Shown one piece after another: positions 1 through 6,453 of a DNA stretch of 13,080 nucleotides (positions are counted from its first letter, which is position 1; each line of letters opens with the position of its first letter). This stretch comes from Thermoanaerobaculaceae bacterium (GTDB lineage Bacteria; Acidobacteriota; UBA4820). The position numbers were made by a program, and so were the translations under genes. The notes under the pieces are model-generated. The model searched no databases. It saw nothing but the letters and a program-made list of their open reading frames with translations, and was not told where the DNA came from. The DNA lies in assembly GCA_012798145.1 (NCBI GenBank), contig JAAZNT010000135.1:1-13080 (forward strand), written 5' to 3'.

Positions 1-63
1 CTTTTGAGAATTGAAAAGCTTATTAAAGAATTTATTGCTTTTTTCCCCGAAAAAGAAATTTAA
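1..63 (+). CDS. C-terminal end of an unidentified upstream gene (partial)
   Basis: An open frame enters from the left edge and ends at a TAA at 61-63, giving about 20 codons rich in Lys, Glu, Ile and Phe (ending ...FFPEKEI). The stop lies 3 nt before the TTG start of the next gene and in the same frame, so the two are probably one transcript, possibly with termination-reinitiation. Too little is visible to name the product. Confidence 0.5.
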   Translation, partial: LLRIEKLIKEFIAFFPEKEI

Positions 64-66
64 GAA

Positions 67-741
67 TTGATTTACGCTTTATTTTCCGATATTCATTCAA
101 ACCTTTTTGCGCTTGAAGCTGCTTTAAAAGAAATAAGAAAAAAAGGGGTTGAGAAGATACTTGTCGCCGGAGACATATGCGGAAAAGGACCCCAGCCCTT
201 TGAGGTTCTTGAGGTTCTCAAATCTCTCAACTGCATAGCTGTAAAAGGGAACTCAGACATAAAATTCCTTTCTTCCAAATACTCAAAAGAGAACTTGACA
301 TTGAAAAAGAAGGAACTTTTAAATTGGCTTTCAACTCTTCCACTTATAAAGTTTGTCGATGAAAAAATTCTTTTATGCCACGGAAGCCCTCTGAAAGTTA
401 CAGATTACATCTATCCAACCATAACAAAAGAGGCGCTTTTGAAGAAAATTGAAGGGTTTGAGACTCCAAAAGCTGTTGCAACAGGACATTCACACCTTCC
501 ATTTGCAAAAAAATTTGGGGAAATCCTTGTTGTCAATGGCGGAAGCGTCGGCAAACCAATAGACGGAGATCCAAGAGGTTCATTCGCAATTTTTGAAATT
601 GCCGGAAGAAAAGCAAAGGGAGAAATCTTCCGCTTTGATTATGACATTGAATCTTTTTCCTCTCTGTTGAAGAAAATGGATTACAGTAAAAAAACGATCC
701 TTTCCTACAAAGAAGGCTTGAGAAATGGAAGAAGCCGTTAA
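67..741 (+). CDS. Calcineurin-like metallophosphoesterase (YfcE/MJ0936-type)
   Basis: This 224-residue protein is a compact two-metal phosphodiesterase or phosphatase with no signal peptide, so it should be cytoplasmic. The whole metal-binding set is visible: D8-x-H10 (SDIHSN), G35-D36, G61-N62-S-D64, H105 in CHGSP, and G140-H141-S-H143. The family's late signature near residues 157-170 reads VNGGSVGKPIDGDPR, where relatives usually have NPGSVG. Length and motif spacing fit the small MJ0936/YfcE subfamily rather than ApaH or large exonucleases. The start is TTG at 67; an in-frame TAA at 61 excludes an upstream start, and a later one would lose the DxH motif. No strong Shine-Dalgarno is seen. 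Its last 17 nt overlap the CHAD gene. Family substrates include cyclic nucleotides and other phosphodiesters; the CHAD neighbour hints at phosphate or polyphosphate metabolism, but the substrate is unknown. Confidence 0.88.
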   Translation: MIYALFSDIHSNLFALEAALKEIRKKGVEKILVAGDICGKGPQPFEVLEVLKSLNCIAVKGNSDIKFLSSKYSKENLTLKKKELLNWLSTLPLIKFVDEKILLCHGSPLKVTDYIYPTITKEALLKKIEGFETPKAVATGHSHLPFAKKFGEILVVNGGSVGKPIDGDPRGSFAIFEIAGRKAKGEIFRFDYDIESFSSLLKKMDYSKKTILSYKEGLRNGRSR

Positions 742-2242
742 AAATATCATAAAAAGCAAGGAAGAAGGAATTAAAATCGGGTTTGCACTTAAAAGTGAGT
801 TGGGCAGAGGATTGACAATTAAGAAAATTTCTCCCAAAAAAAATAGTGTAAAAATCACTTTTTACGACACTCCCAAATTTGAACTTTTTAAAAACAACGC
901 TTTCGCTTTTTGCAGAAAAGCGGGAAGAAGAGCATTTTTTTATTCAATATCTGAAAAGGGAAAAACGCCTCTTTTAAAAGATGAAAAATTTTTTGCTGAA
1001 TTCTTCCCTTTTTTTGAAATTACAGCAAAAGCGGAAAAGGTTAAAATTTATTCTAAAAATATCCCTTATGAGGCAATTCTTTATTCGGATGTGGTTTTTT
1101 CAAATCCAATTTCTGAAAAAGAAAAAAATTTCAATGATTTTTTTGAATGCGAATTTCCAAAGGCAGATGAAATTTTTCATCCTTTTTTCAACTTGGACTC
1201 ATTTTTCAAAGAGCGATTTTGGGGTGAATTCAGAGACCTTGAAATTCCCTACATTTTGAATGAGGAGAAACTCAACCTCAAAATTGATGAAAATGAGGCG
1301 GTTTTTTCTGCCCTTTTGAAATCAATAAGAAAGCAGACATACAAAATTCAGGGATTCCGCTATGGAGTCTTGAAGGATCTTCACCCAGAATATGTTCACG
1401 AAATGAGAGTCGCTTTTAGAAAAACAAGAAGCTATCTGAACACTTTTCCGGAGGTTTTGGGACCAAAAAGGTCAAGGTCAATTAGCATTTCTGCTTCATC
1501 TTTTGCCTTTGACCTCGGGGTTTTAAGAGACCTTGATGTTTTTCTTTCACATTTAAGTGATTTTTTTAAAGAAATTGAATGCCGCAACAAAGAAAATGAA
1601 ATATTAAAAATTTTTGAAAGATTAAGAAAAGAAGAAACTGAAATAGTTCATAGGGTTCTAAATTCTTCAAAATTTGAAAAGTTTCTCGTTCGTCTTTTCA
1701 ATTTCTCACAACCAAAAGAAAAGTCGAACGCTTTAGCCAAAAAGCCATTCAAAGAAAGCGGTTTCGAAAAACTTTCTCTTTTAAAATCAACAATTAAAAA
1801 AAGGATGAAAAAATACAAAAAAATCGGCTCTCCCGATTTGTTACACAGAGTAAGAATCTCTTTCAAGAAATTTAGATATCTTTTTGAAATTCTTGAGCCA
1901 TTTTACGGCAGAGCCGCTACAAAAATGAAAGCAAAATTGTCGGAGATTCAGGATTCACTTGGCTTTCATCAAGATATGCAAATCGCTCAAAAACTGATTG
2001 AAGATGCTGCTGAACAAACAAAAGATAAGGACATTATCCTTGTTTTAGGCGCGCTTCTTCAAATTATAAAAAGGAAAGAAGAGAAAGAAACCAAAAAATT
2101 TGATAAAATTTACAGGGAGTTTGAAAAGATTTCAATTCCCTCTTTTATAGGAGGTCAAAATGAGAGTGGCGGTTCTTGGAGCAGGAAGAGTCGGAAACGC
2201 AATCGCAAGAGATCTTCATTCAGACAAAAACCTGAAAGTTGA
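725..2242 (+). CDS. CHAD domain protein with degenerate CYTH-like N-terminus
   Basis: The 505-residue protein has a CHAD domain at about residues 190-470, a helical bundle with conserved histidines and basic residues known in other proteins to bind inorganic polyphosphate. Both halves are recognisable: VHEMRVAFRKTRSYL at 224-238 with DLGVLRDLDVF at 263-273, and LHRVRISFKKFRYLFE at 373-388 with IQDSLGFHQDMQIA at 408-421. Residues 15-170 resemble a worn CYTH (triphosphate tunnel) domain: an FYDTP...LFKNNAFAFCRKAG segment at 46-66 matches the usual YYDTPDxxLxxxxxALRxR pattern, but no N-terminal ExExK motif is seen, so catalysis is doubtful. The ATG at 725 lies inside the metallophosphoesterase gene, with GAAGG upstream at 713-717. 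The frame runs 83 nt into the next gene, giving a polybasic tail (residues 487-502, ten Lys/Arg of sixteen). Likely role: polyphosphate binding in the cytoplasm, inferred from family. Confidence 0.85.
   Translation: MEEAVKNIIKSKEEGIKIGFALKSELGRGLTIKKISPKKNSVKITFYDTPKFELFKNNAFAFCRKAGRRAFFYSISEKGKTPLLKDEKFFAEFFPFFEITAKAEKVKIYSKNIPYEAILYSDVVFSNPISEKEKNFNDFFECEFPKADEIFHPFFNLDSFFKERFWGEFRDLEIPYILNEEKLNLKIDENEAVFSALLKSIRKQTYKIQGFRYGVLKDLHPEYVHEMRVAFRKTRSYLNTFPEVLGPKRSRSISISASSFAFDLGVLRDLDVFLSHLSDFFKEIECRNKENEILKIFERLRKEETEIVHRVLNSSKFEKFLVRLFNFSQPKEKSNALAKKPFKESGFEKLSLLKSTIKKRMKKYKKIGSPDLLHRVRISFKKFRYLFEILEPFYGRAATKMKAKLSEIQDSLGFHQDMQIAQKLIEDAAEQTKDKDIILVLGALLQIIKRKEEKETKKFDKIYREFEKISIPSFIGGQNESGGSWSRKSRKRNRKRSSFRQKPES
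2149..2155 (+). promoter_or_regulatory. Strong Shine-Dalgarno of the saccharopine dehydrogenase-like gene
   Basis: AGGAGGT lies 4 nt before the ATG at 2160, inside the CHAD coding frame. It fixes the dehydrogenase start and shows that this gene initiates independently, so its 83-nt overlap with the CHAD gene is not a start-site error on this side. Confidence 0.8.
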
Positions 2243-3287
2243 AGTTTTTGACAATTCACAAAGGGCTCTTGATTTCCTTAAAGAAAAAGGAATAAAAACA
2301 AAGAAATGCGACTTGAATTCAAAAGCCGGAATTGAAAAGGCAGTAAAAGATGCAGACCTTGTTGTTGGCGCTCTTCCGGGATTTATGGGATTTCAATGCG
2401 TAAAAAATGTAATTTTCTGCAAAAAGGATATTGTTGATATTTCATTTTTTCCTGAAGACCCCTTCTTGCTTGAAGCAGAGACAAAAAGAAATAAAGTCAC
2501 TTGCATTGTTGATGCTGGCATAGCCCCGGGGTGCAGCAATTTGATTGCGGGAAGGATGATGCAAATCCTTGATGAGATTGATTCAATGATGATTTATGTG
2601 GGAGGGCTTCCCGTTGAAAGAAAATGGCCCTACGAATACAAGGCACCTTTTTCTCCTATCGATGTCATAGAGGAATACACAAGACCCGCAAGAATTGTCA
2701 AAAACGGAAAAATCGTTGAGATGGAGGCGCTTTCTGAAAGCGAACTGATAAACTTTAACGGCATCGGAACGCTTGAAGCGTTTAACACAGATGGACTGCG
2801 AACACTTTTGAAAACTGTAAAAGCAAAAAATATGGCTGAAAAAACCTTAAGGTATTTAGGTCATATTGAAAAAATGAAAGTTTTAAGAGAGACGGGATTT
2901 TTCTCAAAAGAGAAAATTGAGGTGGATGGAAAACTTTTGCGCCCCCTTGACATTACGGCAAAACTTCTCTTCCCTCTTTGGAGTTTCAGCGAGGGAGAAG
3001 AAGACATAACTGTTTTGAGAATAGAAGTCAAGGGAAAAATAAACAAGAAAAACGCAACTTACAAATTTGAACTGTATGACAAGATGGACACAGAAAAAGG
3101 AATTTCATCAATGGCGAGAACAACAGGTTACACAGCAACAGCGATAGCAAGATTAGTTTTAAGCGGCAAATTCAAGGAAAAGGGAGTATTTCCGCCCGAA
3201 CTTATCGGGTCAAACATAGATAACTACCTCTTTGTGATGAAGGAACTTGGGTTAAGAGGGGTGGTTTTTAAAGAAACCGCAAATTAA
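2160..3287 (+). CDS. Saccharopine dehydrogenase family oxidoreductase (lysine 6-dehydrogenase-like)
   Basis: The 375-residue protein starts with a Rossmann dinucleotide fold: G7-A-G9-R-V-G12 after the first strand, and an aspartate (D31) at the end of the second strand, which usually means NAD rather than NADP. Residues 105-135 (VDAGIAPGCSNLIAG region) and 150-215 (YVGGLPV, YEYKAPFS, the GTLEAFNTDG stretch) match from memory the catalytic domain of Geobacillus L-lysine 6-dehydrogenase, as do the late segments MARTTGYTATAIARL and GVFPPE. Length is normal for that group. The family oxidises lysine or related amino acids, or acts in carboxynorspermidine or saccharopine synthesis; the exact substrate cannot be read from sequence. 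It is the last gene of the MPE-CHAD operon, overlaps the CHAD gene by 83 nt and is followed by a strong terminator. Confidence 0.85.
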   Translation: MRVAVLGAGRVGNAIARDLHSDKNLKVEVFDNSQRALDFLKEKGIKTKKCDLNSKAGIEKAVKDADLVVGALPGFMGFQCVKNVIFCKKDIVDISFFPEDPFLLEAETKRNKVTCIVDAGIAPGCSNLIAGRMMQILDEIDSMMIYVGGLPVERKWPYEYKAPFSPIDVIEEYTRPARIVKNGKIVEMEALSESELINFNGIGTLEAFNTDGLRTLLKTVKAKNMAEKTLRYLGHIEKMKVLRETGFFSKEKIEVDGKLLRPLDITAKLLFPLWSFSEGEEDITVLRIEVKGKINKKNATYKFELYDKMDTEKGISSMARTTGYTATAIARLVLSGKFKEKGVFPPELIGSNIDNYLFVMKELGLRGVVFKETAN

Positions 3288-3296
3288 AAAGATAAA

Positions 3297-3321
3297 GGGG
3301 CGCGAAAGCGCCCCAATTTTT
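3297..3321. terminator. Bidirectional intrinsic terminator
   Basis: A perfect 7-bp GC stem (GGGGCGC / GCGCCCC, 3297-3303 with 3308-3314) closes a GAAA tetraloop and is followed by AATTTTTTA on the plus strand. Read from the minus strand, the same hairpin is followed by TTTATCTTTTTAATTT. It lies between the converging dehydrogenase and ferredoxin stop codons and should end both transcripts. Its T-tract reaches the ferredoxin stop codon. Confidence 0.9.
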
Positions 3322-3554
3322 TATTCGCCGTCGTCGCCGATCGCTTCTGTGGGGCAGGAGCCCTTTGCATCTTCTGCAAGCTGATTCTCTTCCGCTGAAG
3401 CGGGCTGTTTCTTAACATAAGCGTGGGTTGCGTCATCATTCATCGCGAAAATATCAGGCGCGATTGAAACGCAAGAATCGCAAGCGATACAATTTTCATC
3501 AACATACCATTTTCCCGAAGCATTCTCTGAAACTTTCAAACTCTTGTCTGCCAT
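3321..3554 (-). CDS. Single-cluster [4Fe-4S] ferredoxin
   Basis: This 77-residue acidic protein carries one [4Fe-4S] cluster: C22-x2-C25-x2-C28 early, and the remote ligand C67 in GSCPTEAI. It resembles the monocluster ferredoxins of Thermotoga and Pyrococcus, which are low-potential electron carriers in the cytoplasm. The position that is often a further cysteine followed by proline (as in CENLCP) is alanine here (A32-P33), so that extra ligand or disulfide is absent. The open frame extends upstream to 3638, but the ATG at 3554 has AAGGAG six bases before it, the upstream residues look like translated promoter DNA, and the predicted transcript starts near 3593. The gene is monocistronic, with its own promoter and the shared terminator. 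A redox partner is not evident in the window. Confidence 0.92.
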   Translation of the reverse strand: MADKSLKVSENASGKWYVDENCIACDSCVSIAPDIFAMNDDATHAYVKKQPASAEENQLAEDAKGSCPTEAIGDDGE

Positions 3555-3560
3555 TAAATC

Positions 3561-3566
3561 CTCCTT
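3561..3566 (-). promoter_or_regulatory. Shine-Dalgarno of the ferredoxin gene
   Basis: CTCCTT on the plus strand reads AAGGAG on the minus strand, six bases before ATG at 3554. This decides the start in favour of the 77-residue product. Confidence 0.8.
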
Positions 3567-3573
3567 AAATAAA

Positions 3574-3595
3574 TTCTTTCCTCTTTGGGAAAGAA
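3574..3595 (-). other. Inverted repeat at the predicted 5' end of the ferredoxin mRNA
   Basis: TTCTTTCC at 3574-3581 pairs with GGAAAGAA at 3588-3595 around a 6-nt loop. It sits at the predicted transcription start, just downstream of the -10 box and before the Shine-Dalgarno. It could be a 5'-end stabilising stem or an operator; the sequence does not distinguish these. Confidence 0.4.
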
Positions 3596-3599
3596 AGAT

Positions 3600-3628
3600 A
3601 ATATAACCTCGCAAATCAAAGTTGTCAA
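3600..3628 (-). promoter_or_regulatory. Sigma70-type promoter of the ferredoxin gene
   Basis: On the minus strand, a perfect TTGACA (3628-3623) is followed after 17 bp by TATATT (3605-3600). Transcription would start near 3593, leaving a leader of about 40 nt that contains the AAGGAG site. Box match and spacing are close to the bacterial housekeeping consensus. Confidence 0.75.
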
Positions 3629-3644
3629 GTGGAGGCAACGGCTG

Positions 3645-3673
3645 TTGACAGAATACATCTTTTAATCTATTAT
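3645..3673 (+). promoter_or_regulatory. Sigma70-type promoter of the PATAN/TPR gene
   Basis: TTGACA at 3645-3650, a 17-bp spacer and TATTAT at 3668-3673 point right, towards the gene at 3719. The start would be near 3680. The -35 boxes of this promoter and the divergent ferredoxin promoter are separated by only 16 bp (3629-3644), so one bound regulator could affect both. Confidence 0.75.
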
Positions 3674-3718
3674 TGTTGACGGGAGGAAACTAAGACGAGC
3701 ATTGTTTTGCAGGGTTAA

Positions 3719-5506
3719 ATGAAAAAATATATATTGGCTATTTACGACAAAGAAATACCGAAACTTCCTTTGCCTCCAAGATGGGAATTGCTTCAAATAG
3801 AAGATTTCTCAAAAGGATTAAAGCAAATATCCGCCTACTGTCCCTACCTACTTTTAGTCAAAAACAGCATTAAAGCAGAAAAAGCGACAGAGTTTTTAAA
3901 AGAAGTGGGCAAAAGATTTGGAGTAATCCCGCCTTCCGTAATTCTTGATCTCCAAAACGAAGACGAAATAAAAGAAGATGAAAAATTATCTTTGGGAATA
4001 ATCGCCGGTTTTAAAGAAGAGACAAGTTTCAAGACAATTATGAGGGAAATAGAGCACTATATGAAAGAACCACCTCTCCCAAGAATGACAATTTTGGAAT
4101 TTCTTGCAAGCGCGATGGTTGACAGAAGCAGTGGAATCTATGAGTTCAGAATTTCTTCCTCGCCATTCAGGATTGTTCTAAGAGAAGGAAGAATTGAGGC
4201 GATAATCGACGAGGTTTTCAGAACGACCTACCGTGACCTTCTTTCTCAGGGAGGGCTTCAACTCCCCCCTCCTGAAAAAGATATTGCAATTGATATATCA
4301 AAAATTGATTCAGCTGCTTTTGACCAGAGAGAAAAAATTAAGTCAATAAAAGAGTTTGCAATTGAAAAAGTAATTTCAGGTCTTCCTCTTGACCTTAATT
4401 ACAAATTCACAAAAGCATCCGAGGAACATTTATGGGGAAACAGCATCGGAATTGAAAGCTGTCTTCTTTTGAGGAAAATAATTGACAAGATTCCTTTAAC
4501 CCAAATAGAAGTTTTAAAAAAATGTTCTTTCAGGAAGGCGTCAGTTACAGAAGATTTTGTAAAATGCATCCCCCTTCGTCCGGAAGAGGGCTACTTCCTC
4601 CATATCCTTGACAAGGAGCTTTCTTTCAATGAGATAAAAAACATCCTTGGGATTGCTGAATCAACATTATTAAAAAATGTTTATCTTCTTTTTCTTTTCG
4701 GTTTTGTGGCCACCAATCCGAGTGGGGGAATTCCTCCAAGAATTCAACATTTAAAAGACGAAGTAGCTTCAAAAGAGAGATTGATTTTTTCTCAATCCCT
4801 TTCTATTGAGCAGTTCAGTCAGACTTTGCAAATCCCCGGATTGAGCCCCTACAAGGTTCTTGGAATTGACGAAAAAGCGACGCTTGTTGAAGCGGTTGAA
4901 TCCTTCAGAAATCTTGAGCACCTTTTCAGGCCCGAAGAACTGGATCCTTCCGTCCAAAAGAAATTTTCTAAACATCTGACATTAATAAGAAGCAAGTTGA
5001 CTGAAGCGATACTTTTACTTGAATCATTTCATTTTAATGGAAAACAGAAACAGCAGGATTCTACCGCTTCAAAAACGGGACAGACAGAAAGAAGCGGAAG
5101 CGAAAAGACCGAAGTTCAAAAGACAGAAGAAAGCAGAAAGAAGGAAGCAGAGCGTCTTTTATTGGCAGCAAAAGAATATTTAGAAAATGACCATATTTAC
5201 GAAGCAGGACAGTATTTAAAAACTGCACTCATTTATGACCCATTTTCCGCTCCCTGCAGGCACCTTTTGGCTATGACATATTTGAAGATGAAAGACTTGA
5301 GGTCAAAATATATGGCAGAAAGAGAATTGAAAATCGCCATTGAAAATGACCCTTGGAACACAAAATACATTCTTGACCTTGCCAAACTTTATCTTGAAGT
5401 TGATATGCCAAATAGAGCAAAAGCGCTTCTTGAACAGGCTCAAAGAATAGACCCAAACGACCCTGAAATAAAAGTTGTAAAAGACCTTCTCAAAAAAGCA
5501 AACTGA
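3719..5506 (+). CDS. PATAN/DUF4388-like regulatory protein with J-like and TPR regions
   Basis: The 595-residue protein has no signal peptide or membrane segment. By inspection it has four parts. Residues 1-115 resemble a receiver fold without a clear phospho-acceptor set. Residues 120-340 look like a PATAN/DUF4388 region: TILEFLASAMVDRSSGIYEF at 124-143, then a winged-helix-like GYFLHILDKELSFNEIKNIL at 291-310 and LLKNVYLLFLFGFV at 317-330. Residues 376-438 resemble a J-domain (SPYKVLGIDEKATLVEAVESF) but have RPE where HPD is needed, so DnaK stimulation is unlikely. A polar linker (440-470) leads to about three TPR units at 474-580. Proteins of this type, common in Acidobacteriota and Myxococcota, are thought to be signalling or protein-interaction scaffolds. 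The start is ATG 3719, directly after an in-frame TAA, with a weak AGGG at 3711. Function unknown; domain calls are from pattern only. Confidence 0.72.
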   Translation: MKKYILAIYDKEIPKLPLPPRWELLQIEDFSKGLKQISAYCPYLLLVKNSIKAEKATEFLKEVGKRFGVIPPSVILDLQNEDEIKEDEKLSLGIIAGFKEETSFKTIMREIEHYMKEPPLPRMTILEFLASAMVDRSSGIYEFRISSSPFRIVLREGRIEAIIDEVFRTTYRDLLSQGGLQLPPPEKDIAIDISKIDSAAFDQREKIKSIKEFAIEKVISGLPLDLNYKFTKASEEHLWGNSIGIESCLLLRKIIDKIPLTQIEVLKKCSFRKASVTEDFVKCIPLRPEEGYFLHILDKELSFNEIKNILGIAESTLLKNVYLLFLFGFVATNPSGGIPPRIQHLKDEVASKERLIFSQSLSIEQFSQTLQIPGLSPYKVLGIDEKATLVEAVESFRNLEHLFRPEELDPSVQKKFSKHLTLIRSKLTEAILLLESFHFNGKQKQQDSTASKTGQTERSGSEKTEVQKTEESRKKEAERLLLAAKEYLENDHIYEAGQYLKTALIYDPFSAPCRHLLAMTYLKMKDLRSKYMAERELKIAIENDPWNTKYILDLAKLYLEVDMPNRAKALLEQAQRIDPNDPEIKVVKDLLKKAN

Positions 5507-5550
5507 TTTCTGCCGTTTGAATTATTCCTTCAAATTTTTGTTTTATTCTA

Positions 5551-5556
5551 AAGGAG
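5551..5556 (+). promoter_or_regulatory. Shine-Dalgarno of the ferritin-CCC1 gene
   Basis: AAGGAG ends six bases before ATG 5563. It lies in a 56-nt spacer after the TPR gene; no good promoter is visible there, so co-transcription with that gene is likely. Confidence 0.75.
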
Positions 5557-5562
5557 TTGTAA

Positions 5563-6432
5563 ATGAAGCAGTCCTCATTTTTAAAGAAAATTTCCTCTTA
5601 TCAGAAAAAGGAGATAACGGAACATCTCATTTATAAAAAACTTGCCCTTAAGCAGAAAAATGAAAACAACAAGAAAATTCTTGAGAGAATTTCAAAAGAC
5701 GAATTGAGGCATTACAAGGTTTGGAAAGATTTCACCAAAAAAGAGTTCAAACCGTCGTTGACAAAAGTTCTTTTTTTCTTGTTAATTTGCAAGATATTTG
5801 GACTCACATTCGGCATAAAACTTCTCGAAAAAGGCGAAGAGGAAGCAGAAAAACAATACAGGACAATAATTGAACATTTCCCGCAAGCAGAAAAAATTAT
5901 GAAGGAGGAGAACGAGCACGAGGAAGAACTAATAAAATTGATTGACGAGGATAGGTTGAGATATGTTGGCTCAATAGTTTTGGGGTTGAACGACGCCCTT
6001 GTTGAACTTACAGGAAGTCTTGCAGGTTTGACCTTCGCCCTTCAAAAATCTTCGCTTGTGGCAGTTTCTGGACTTATTGTCGGGATTTCCGCGTCTCTCT
6101 CTATGTCCGCCTCTGAATATCTTTCAACAAAAGCGGAAGAGGGAGAAAGAAGCCCCCTCAAAGCGTCAATCTACACCGGTTTGGCTTATGTTATAACAGT
6201 TTTCCTTCTTGTTTTTCCATTCTTCTTAATTTCAAATCCTTTTATTGCTCTTTCATTTTCAATTTTATTTGCGGTTTTTGTAATCGCTTTTTTCAATTTT
6301 TATCTCACCGTCGCAAAAGACAAACCTTTTTTCAAGCCTTTTCTTGAAATGATTTTGATAAGTTTATCTGTCGCGGCAGTCAGTTTTGTTATTGGTTATT
6401 TCGCCAGAATAATAATTGGCGTTGAGATTTGA
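5563..6432 (+). CDS. Ferritin-like/CCC1 (VIT1) family metal transporter
   Basis: The 289-residue protein joins an N-terminal ferritin-like (rubrerythrin-type) domain, residues 1-130, to a CCC1/VIT1 membrane domain. The first part carries candidate di-iron ligands: E17/E20 near EITEHLIY, E47-x2-H50 in DELRHY, E92-E94, and E116-x2-H119 in EENEHEEE. The membrane part opens with RYVGSIVLGLNDALVELTGSLAG (131 on; GLNDxLVE is the family signature, D144), continues through MSASEYLSTKAEEGE (181-195), and has about five helices near 135-160, 165-187, 203-224, 227-250 and 262-287. A further hydrophobic stretch lies at 67-85 inside the ferritin-like part. Related proteins, including MbfA of rhizobia and agrobacteria and yeast Ccc1, move Fe2+ or Mn2+, so iron or manganese export under excess is the likely role. 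It converges on rarA with no visible terminator between. Confidence 0.88.
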   Translation: MKQSSFLKKISSYQKKEITEHLIYKKLALKQKNENNKKILERISKDELRHYKVWKDFTKKEFKPSLTKVLFFLLICKIFGLTFGIKLLEKGEEEAEKQYRTIIEHFPQAEKIMKEENEHEEELIKLIDEDRLRYVGSIVLGLNDALVELTGSLAGLTFALQKSSLVAVSGLIVGISASLSMSASEYLSTKAEEGERSPLKASIYTGLAYVITVFLLVFPFFLISNPFIALSFSILFAVFVIAFFNFYLTVAKDKPFFKPFLEMILISLSVAAVSFVIGYFARIIIGVEI

Positions 6433-6453
6433 TTCCCTAAACTTTATCTACCC

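Noticed and set aside
3555..3638. 28-residue N-terminal extension of the ferredoxin
   Set aside because: It would be encoded by the -10/-35 promoter region and the leader, and AAGGAG points to ATG 3554.
3702..3722. Mini-ORF TTG...TGA overlapping the ATG of the PATAN/TPR gene
   Set aside because: Its TTG is about 15 nt from the GGGAGG and the peptide is six residues; no support beyond chance.
5516..5546. Weak TTTGAA/TTCAAA repeat with T-rich tail, or a TTGAAT/TTTTAT promoter, before the ferritin-CCC1 gene
   Set aside because: The stem is six mostly A-T pairs and the -10 box is only four of six with an 18-bp spacer; neither a terminator nor a promoter is convincing.
6433..6453. Possible terminator between the convergent ferritin-CCC1 and rarA genes
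   Set aside because: The 21-nt gap has no inverted repeat; termination may use sequence inside the genes or Rho.
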